Shown here one piece after another: positions 59,837 to 64,000 of a stretch of 64,000 nucleotides of DNA. The notes under the pieces are model-generated. The model saw only the letters and a list, made by a program, of their open reading frames with translations, did no database searches and had not been told where the DNA came from. This DNA is from Curtobacterium herbarum (lineage in GTDB: Bacteria > Actinomycetota > Actinomycetes > Actinomycetales > Microbacteriaceae): the NCBI RefSeq assembly GCF_016907335.1, contig NZ_JAFBBT010000001.1, forward strand, positions 682,001 to 746,000. Direction: 5' to 3'. Position 1 is the stretch's first letter. The number at the start of each line of letters is the position of its first letter. A program made the position numbers and the translations under genes.

Positions 59837-60645
59837 CGAGCCAGTTCATCATCACGAAGGAACACCGTCGGTTCGCGGAGTTCGCCGACGCCGTCCGGAA
59901 GCAGAACACCATCGGCGTCTGCTTCGGCCCCGCTGGCGTCGGCAAGACCCTCTCCGCACGCCGCTACGCCCACTGGGACAGCATCGGCCCGTTCATCGCC
60001 AGATGGGCCGCACGCAGCGAAGACGACACGAAGATCTACGCCGCCGCCCACCGAGCCCGCACCGTCTTCTACACGCCCGAGGTCTCCGCCACGATGCGCG
60101 CCCTGCAGGACGACCTCCGGCACGACATGCTCCGCACCGAACGCTGCATCGAGGAACACCTCCTGCTCCAGGGTCGCCACTTCGACCACGCACACGGCCC
60201 CAACCCGTCCCTGCTCGAGCTGATCATCATCGACGAGTCCGAACGCCTCACCGGCAACGCGATCGAGTGGCTCCGCGACCAGTACGACCGCACCGGCATA
60301 GCGATGATCCTCATCGGCATGCCCGGCATCGAGAAGCAGTTCAGCCACTACCCGCAGCTCTACAGCCGCCTCGGTTTCGCCCACCAGTACCGTCCGCTCG
60401 GCCACGACGAGCTGCTCTTCGTCCTCGAACGTCAATGGCGCAAGCTCGGCAAGACGCTCGACCCCGACGACTTCACCGACGCGCAAGCCATCGCCGCCGT
60501 CGAACGCATCACCCGCGGCAACTTCCGGCTCCTTGAGCGCCTCCTCCCTCAGATCCAACGCGTCCTGAAGATCAACGAGCTCGACGTCATCACCAACGAC
60601 GTCGTCGAGGCCGCCCGCAGCACCCTCGTCATCGGCACCACCTGA
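59833..60645 (+). CDS. tniB: Transposition AAA ATPase (TniB/Tn552 p271 type)
   Basis: This 270-residue AAA ATPase has Walker A GPAGVGKT (32-39), Walker B LIIIDE (Asp134/Glu135) and a sensor-type MILIGMPGIEKQF. The C-terminal helical lid resembles MuB/TniB/IstB proteins. It selects targets and activates the transposase. Length equals Tn552 p271. The ATG overlaps the tniA stop, and its own stop is immediately followed by the right inverted repeat. Confidence 0.92.
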   Translation: MTSQFIITKEHRRFAEFADAVRKQNTIGVCFGPAGVGKTLSARRYAHWDSIGPFIARWAARSEDDTKIYAAAHRARTVFYTPEVSATMRALQDDLRHDMLRTERCIEEHLLLQGRHFDHAHGPNPSLLELIIIDESERLTGNAIEWLRDQYDRTGIAMILIGMPGIEKQFSHYPQLYSRLGFAHQYRPLGHDELLFVLERQWRKLGKTLDPDDFTDAQAIAAVERITRGNFRLLERLLPQIQRVLKINELDVITNDVVEAARSTLVIGTT

Positions 60646-60695
60646 CCCGACACCGATCGCAGCGAAAACGACGACACAGAGCGAGGCTGCTCACA
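60646..60695. repeat. Right terminal inverted repeat
   Basis: Reads CCCGACACCGA... to ...GCTGCTCACA; complement of the left end with 9 mismatches in 50. It abuts the tniB stop. Confidence 0.88.
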
Positions 60696-60701
60696 CCCAG
60701 G
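60696..60701. repeat. Target-site duplication, right copy
   Basis: CCCAGG, identical to 50640-50645. Confidence 0.85.
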
Positions 60702-60750
60702 CCAGCCGGAGCTACCCGCCGACTCCTGGGCCCGATTCGGTGTCCGGTAG
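60702..60750 (+). pseudogene. 3' remnant of the interrupted GNAT gene
   Basis: In the restored frame this piece encodes GQPELPADSWARFGVR and then TAG (60748-60750). It is cut off from its 5' part by the transposon and has no start codon. Confidence 0.85.
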
Positions 60751-60770
60751 CCGACCGATCAACGAGACAC
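60740..60770 (+). repeat. Cassette-array dyad, copy 11
   Basis: Core GTAGCCGACCGATCAA between GTGTC and GACAC, the right arm having one bulged base. Provides the stop of the interrupted GNAT. Confidence 0.7.
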
Positions 60771-60813
60771 TGTCGGCCTGTAACGTTCGACGTCGCGCTC
60801 TTATCGTTGGTCG

Positions 60814-61455
60814 ATGGATCTCGATCAAGTCTGGCCCTTGTTCGGGCTGCGCCTCATCACTCCCAGGCTGGAACTGCGCCCCCTGCGCGACGAGGACCTT
60901 CCCGGGCTCGTCGACGTGGCACTGTCGGGTGTGCACGATCCCGCTCGGATGCCGTTCGGTGTTCCGTGGACGGACGCAGAACCGACAACATTGGCGCATT
61001 CTCTCGCGCAGTACCACTGGAAGCTACGGTCCGGAGTGAGCCCTGACTCATGGGGTGTGAGCTTCACCGTGCTCCACCACGGCACGCCGGTCGGCGTCCA
61101 GGAGTTGCATGCTCGCCGCTTCGCCGCGCGCAAGACCGTCGAGAGCGGATCATGGCTTGCCCTCGCGCACCAGGGCAACGGGCTCGGCACCGAGATGCGG
61201 ACGGCATTGCTGCTGTTCTCGTTCGATCACCTAGGAGCGGAGTGGGCGGAGTCGAGCGCAGCCGCTTGGAACGAAGCATCCCTGCGGGTGTCGCAGAAGC
61301 TCGGATATGAGGTCAACGGTGTTAGTCGTGCCCAGACTCGCGCGGATGAGGTTGTCGACGAGGTCAGGGTGCGACTACGGCGGGAGGATTTCGCTAGGCC
61401 GAACTGGAGCCTGACGACTGAAGGGGTCGAAGCAGCTACTGAGTTCTTGATGTAG
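60814..61455 (+). CDS. GNAT family N-acetyltransferase
   Basis: This 213-residue RimJ/RimL-type acetyltransferase has LRLITPRLELRPLRDEDLPGLVDVAL, PVGVQELHARRFAARKTVESGSWLALAHQGNGLGTEM (acetyl-CoA loop QGNGLG) and AAWNEASLRVSQKLGYEVNG. The ATG is 6 nt after TATCGT (60802-60807). It lies between dyad copies 11 and 12; its stop precedes copy 12 by 23 nt. The acceptor is unknown. Confidence 0.86.
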   Translation: MDLDQVWPLFGLRLITPRLELRPLRDEDLPGLVDVALSGVHDPARMPFGVPWTDAEPTTLAHSLAQYHWKLRSGVSPDSWGVSFTVLHHGTPVGVQELHARRFAARKTVESGSWLALAHQGNGLGTEMRTALLLFSFDHLGAEWAESSAAAWNEASLRVSQKLGYEVNGVSRAQTRADEVVDEVRVRLRREDFARPNWSLTTEGVEAATEFLM

Positions 61456-61478
61456 CCGGACGGGCAAAGATCCGGACA

Positions 61479-61504
61479 TCTCGTTAGCCGATCGGCCAAC
61501 GAGA
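61479..61504 (+). repeat. Cassette-array dyad, copy 12
   Basis: Core TTAGCCGATCGGCCAA between perfect TCTCG and CGAGA; with the adjacent TT/AA the arms reach 7 bp. It marks the right edge of the array. Confidence 0.75.
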
Positions 61505-61559
61505 CGTTCCATGGGTTTGACTGAATGCCATGGGCCCGCGAAACGATCGGCCGCCCTTC

Positions 61560-61800
61560 GTCTGTGAGAGACACCGCTGAGTGTGCGAGACGCCGCGGAA
61601 TGTGGCGGTGTCTCGCGGCGTCCGCGGTGTCTCGCGCAGACGCCGGCGTTTGGCGGGGCGGACGGGAGGCGCGGGGCGAGCGGGCTGCGCGCCTCCCGTC
61701 CGACGCCCCGTCTGTGGGAAACGCCGCCGAGTGCGGGAGACGCCGCGGAATGTGGCGGCGTCTCGGGAGGTCCGCGGTGTCTCGCGGAGACGCCGGCGTC
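61560..61800. repeat. GAGACGCCGC repeat cluster
   Basis: Two similar blocks, each GAGACGCCGCGGAATGTGGC followed by GGTGTCTC or GGCGTCTC, flank the hairpin at 61659. The same text, GATGTGGCGGCGTCTCG, occurs in the 3288 cluster. No gene is seen in 61505-61814. Confidence 0.65.
61659..61702. terminator. Perfect 15-bp hairpin
   Basis: CGGACGGGAGGCGCG with CGCGCCTCCCGTCCG, 14-nt loop, 112 bp past the LacI stop; same arms as the hairpin at 39018. Confidence 0.65.
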
Positions 61801-61814
61801 CCGCGCCTGCCGCC

Positions 61815-62849
61815 TCAGGAACCGGGCGGGGGCGGCGCCGTGCTCGCGCGGACCACGAGGGACGCCGGCAGCTGCACGTGCGCCGGTACGTCGCGGCCGC
61901 CGAGCAGTTCCAGCAGCATGCGGAGCGCCTCGGCACCGAGGTCGTGCAGCGGCTGCGCGACCGTCGTCAGCGGGGGAGTGGCGTTCGCGGCCTGGGGGAC
62001 GTCGTCGAAGCCGACAACGGACAGGTCCTGCGGCACGCGGAGCCCGAGTTCGCCGGCGACCTGCAGCACCCCGATCGCCGAGCTGTCGTTCGCCGCGAAC
62101 ACCGCGGTCGGTCGGTCGTGGCGGGAGAGCAGTTCGCGGGCGACCTCGGCGGTGGCGGCGGTCTGGTAGTCGCCGACGCGGACCAGGTCGGGGTCGAACG
62201 GGATGCCGGCGGCCTCGAGGGACCGGCGGTACCCGAGCTCGCGCAGTTCCGCCGAGGCCAGGTCGGCACGTCCGCGGATGTGCGCGATCCGGCGGTGTCC
62301 GAGGGCGATGAGGTGTTCGGTCGCGGCCCGCGCCCCGCCGACGTTGTCGGAGTCGATCGCGGCGTGGCCCTCGGGCCCGGTGTGCGGGTCGATCGACACG
62401 ACGGGGATCGGGGTGCTCGCCATCAGGGTGGTGGGGGTGACGACGATCGCGCCGTCGATCAGGGTGCCCGCCAGTCGGGAGAGTGAGCGACGCTCCCAGC
62501 CGGGGCGTGCCTCACCGCTGACGAGTCCGGCGTACGCGAGCAGCTCGTACCCGGTGCCGTCGGCGGCGGACGAGATGCCCGTGAGCAACTCGGTCGAGAA
62601 CGGCTCGAACTCGGTGACCAGGATGCCGATCACGTCGGTGCGGCTGCGGCGGAGACTGCGGGCGACCAGGGAGCTCTCGTACCCGAGCGACTCGATCACC
62701 GCGAGCACGCGTTGTGAGGTGGCGGCGGCGACACCGTCGCGTCCGTTGATGACCTTCGAGACGGTCGGGACGGAGACACCGGCGGCCCGCGCGACATCGC
62801 TGATGGTGGTCCGCCCCCGCAGGGGAGCCGGACGGGCGATGGCATCCAC
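61815..62849 (-). CDS. LacI family transcriptional regulator
   Basis: This 344-residue regulator has an N-terminal HTH (TTISDVARAAGVSVPTVSKVINGRDGVAAATSQRVLAVIESLGY) and the periplasmic-binding-like sugar domain (VIGILVTEFEPFSTELLTGI, HRRIAHIRGRADLASAELRELGYRRSLEAAGI). The GTG at 62849 lies 6 nt after TACGGT. It is divergent from a sugar-binding lipoprotein gene and probably represses it and the transporter genes beyond the window. Confidence 0.9.
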   Translation of the reverse strand: MDAIARPAPLRGRTTISDVARAAGVSVPTVSKVINGRDGVAAATSQRVLAVIESLGYESSLVARSLRRSRTDVIGILVTEFEPFSTELLTGISSAADGTGYELLAYAGLVSGEARPGWERRSLSRLAGTLIDGAIVVTPTTLMASTPIPVVSIDPHTGPEGHAAIDSDNVGGARAATEHLIALGHRRIAHIRGRADLASAELRELGYRRSLEAAGIPFDPDLVRVGDYQTAATAEVARELLSRHDRPTAVFAANDSSAIGVLQVAGELGLRVPQDLSVVGFDDVPQAANATPPLTTVAQPLHDLGAEALRMLLELLGGRDVPAHVQLPASLVVRASTAPPPPGS

Positions 62850-62904
62850 GTCGACACCGTACCCCGCGCCGGGCCGCTGAGCCGCGGACCGCCACGCACC
62901 GAAA

Positions 62905-62950
62905 TCGTTATCGAAATCGATTGACAAGCCGAAAGAGCGCCAGGCATGCT
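62905..62950 (+). promoter_or_regulatory. Promoter and LacI operator of the sugar transporter
   Basis: -35 TTGACA (62921-62926), 18-bp spacer, -10 CATGCT (62945-62950). ATCGAAATCGAT (62910-62921) and TCGTTATCGA (62905-62914) overlap the -35, as expected for a LacI-type operator. Confidence 0.55.
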
Positions 62951-63003
62951 CTCCGTGCGGCCTCGCGGTCGCATGTCAACGACGACTACCGAGGGATTCC
63001 ACA

Positions 63004-64000
63004 ATGACGAGGAAGAACAGGTTCGCGGCGGCAATCGCCATCGCAGCCGGCACCGCACTGCTCGCCACGGGCTGCTCGAGCGGCGGATCCGCCGACGACG
63101 GCAACGGCAACGGCAAGGTCACGATGACCTTCTGGCACAACTCCACCACCGGACCGGGCAAGGCCTACTGGGCCGACACGGTCAAGGCGTTCGAGAAGAA
63201 GAACCCGAACGTCACGATCAAGATCCAGGCCATCCAGAACGAGGACCTGGACGGCAAGCTCCAGACCGCGCTGAACTCCGGTGACGGCCCCGACGTCTTC
63301 CTGCAGCGCGGTGGCGGCAAGCTCAACGCCATGATCAACGCCGGGCAGCTGCTCGACATCAAGGACTCGATCAGCGCCGACGCGAAGAAGTCGATCAGCG
63401 CCGGCACGTTCTCGGGCTACGACGCGAAGGACGGCACCTACGCCATGCCCGTCGCCGTGCTCCCCGAGGGCATCTGGTACTCGAAGGACCTCTTCGAGAA
63501 GGCCGGCATCTCGGGTACCCCCACCACGATGGACGAGCTCAACGACGACATCAGCAAGCTCAAGGACGCCGGGGTCGACCCGGTCGCCGTCGGTGCGAAG
63601 GACGCCTGGCCGGCCGCGCACTGGTACTACAACTTCGCCCTCCGCGCCTGCAGCGAGAAGACCCTGACCGGTGCCGCGAAGTCGCTGAAGTTCGACAACG
63701 CCTGCTGGGCCAAGGCCGGCAAGGACCTCGAGGCCTTCAACGACACCAAGCCGTTCAACGACGGCTTCCTCACCACCGCAGCCCAGCAGGGTGCCGGCAG
63801 CTCCGCCGGTCTCCTCGCCAACCACAAGGCGGCCATGGAACTCATGGGCGCGTGGGACCCGGGCGTGATCTCCTCCCTGACCCCGGACGCCAAGCCGCTG
63901 CCGGACCTCGGCTGGTTCCCGTTCCCCGCTGTGTCCGGCGGCAAGGGTGACGCCAAGTCGATGATGGGTGGTGTCGACGGCTACTCCTGCACCGCGAAGG
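63004..64000 (+). CDS. Sugar ABC transporter substrate-binding lipoprotein (3' end outside window)
   Basis: A signal peptide ends in lipobox ATGC (Cys24). The mature protein follows the family 1 extracellular solute-binding fold: VTMTFWHNSTTGPGKAYWADTVKAFEKKNPNV, SGDGPDVFLQRGGGKL, YAMPVAVLPEGIWYSKDLFEKAG and ANHKAAMELMGAWDPGV. Relatives bind oligosaccharides such as cellobiose, chitobiose or xylo-oligomers. GAGGGA precedes the ATG. The frame is open to base 64000, with permease genes expected next. Confidence 0.9.
   Translation, partial: MTRKNRFAAAIAIAAGTALLATGCSSGGSADDGNGNGKVTMTFWHNSTTGPGKAYWADTVKAFEKKNPNVTIKIQAIQNEDLDGKLQTALNSGDGPDVFLQRGGGKLNAMINAGQLLDIKDSISADAKKSISAGTFSGYDAKDGTYAMPVAVLPEGIWYSKDLFEKAGISGTPTTMDELNDDISKLKDAGVDPVAVGAKDAWPAAHWYYNFALRACSEKTLTGAAKSLKFDNACWAKAGKDLEAFNDTKPFNDGFLTTAAQQGAGSSAGLLANHKAAMELMGAWDPGVISSLTPDAKPLPDLGWFPFPAVSGGKGDAKSMMGGVDGYSCTAK

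Larger units (their letters stand above)
50646..60695 (+). mobile_element. Tn552/Tn5053-like transposon carrying fluoride resistance, 10,050 bp
   Basis: The ends form inverted repeats (41 of 50 positions identical, TGTG...CACA) and are flanked by a 6-bp CCCAGG duplication. Removing the element restores a GNAT frame ending in an array dyad. The right third has a serine resolvase, a DD35E transposase (467 aa) and an AAA ATPase (270 aa), the same set and sizes as Tn552 (p480, p271, BinL). No TniQ is seen. The left two-thirds is cargo: leader RNA, usp, PGAM-like, two crcB, ppa, eno, LysR, TehA-like transporter and UDG-like gene. It looks complete and recent. Confidence 0.9.

Noticed and set aside
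50646..60695. Tn3-family transposon
   Set aside because: A serine resolvase is present, but the transposase is a 467-residue DD35E enzyme with an ATPase partner, not a 1000-residue TnpA, and the duplication is 6 bp rather than 5 bp.
41900..61504. Classical integron with attC sites
   Set aside because: Some copies contain GTTAGCC, close to the GTTRRRY core, but most read GGTAGCC or GATAGCC. No tyrosine integrase IntI or attI was found, and the elements are shorter than attC sites.
1..64000. CRISPR array, tRNA or rRNA genes
   Set aside because: No regularly spaced direct repeats of CRISPR size and no tRNA or rRNA sequence were recognised by reading; a tRNAscan or Infernal run would settle it.

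Overview
The window is about 70% G+C chromosomal DNA. Protein sequences, gene order and GTG/ATG starts suggest an actinobacterium of the Microbacteriaceae, probably Curtobacterium-like. This is inferred from protein resemblance; no rRNA or tRNA gene was seen. Many genes carry a TAnnnT -10 hexamer only 5-7 nt before the start codon, so leaderless transcription looks common.

Region 1 (1-41.9 kb) is core-like chromosome. It holds the end of an OleC-OleD pair (long-chain olefin synthesis), a LysM lipoprotein, a sugar-porter MFS protein, a MarR/CLC chloride transporter pair, an OhrR-Ohr-oxidoreductase peroxide-defence cluster, and a tightly overlapping mevalonate operon (kinase, decarboxylase, phosphomevalonate kinase, HMG-CoA reductase, HMG-CoA synthase) with no isopentenyl-diphosphate isomerase. 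Next come a GT2-GtrA fusion, a GT39 glycosyltransferase/response regulator/histidine kinase operon, a HAD phosphatase, a fructosamine-kinase-like protein, a LysR/EamA pair, UbiA, a carboxyethyl-ornithine-synthase-like dehydrogenase, an FAD monooxygenase facing a deleted ArsR-MFS locus, an acyltransferase, NDH-2, a hydrolase/SRPBCC/DUF4166 group, a cytoplasmic GH10 xylanase and a MerR regulator.

Region 2 (41.9-50.2 kb, resuming at 60.7-61.5 kb) is accessory. One- and two-gene units (five GNAT acetyltransferases, an esterase, a small kinase, a PadR-membrane protein pair, a lipoprotein, a serine recombinase, unknowns) are separated by twelve copies of a structure-conserved dyad. The dyad has a 16-nt core near GTAGCCGATCGGTCAA between variable but complementary arms. 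In several units the stop codon lies inside the dyad. This resembles a gene-cassette array, but no integron integrase is visible.

Region 3 (50,646-60,695) is a complete 10,050-bp transposon inserted into one of the GNAT genes. It has about 50-bp terminal inverted repeats and a CCCAGG target duplication. Its mobility genes (DD35E transposase, AAA ATPase, serine resolvase) resemble Tn552/Tn5053. Its cargo is a fluoride-resistance operon behind a switch-like leader RNA: universal stress protein, phosphoglycerate-mutase-like enzyme, two CrcB fluoride channel subunits, pyrophosphatase and enolase. Pyrophosphatase and enolase are classical fluoride targets, so the element appears to combine fluoride export with replacement of inhibited enzymes. 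A LysR regulator, a TehA/SLAC1-type anion transporter and a uracil-DNA-glycosylase-like protein complete the cargo.

Region 4 (61.5-64 kb) returns to chromosomal style, with repeat hairpins, a LacI regulator and the start of a divergent sugar ABC transporter binding protein that runs off the window.
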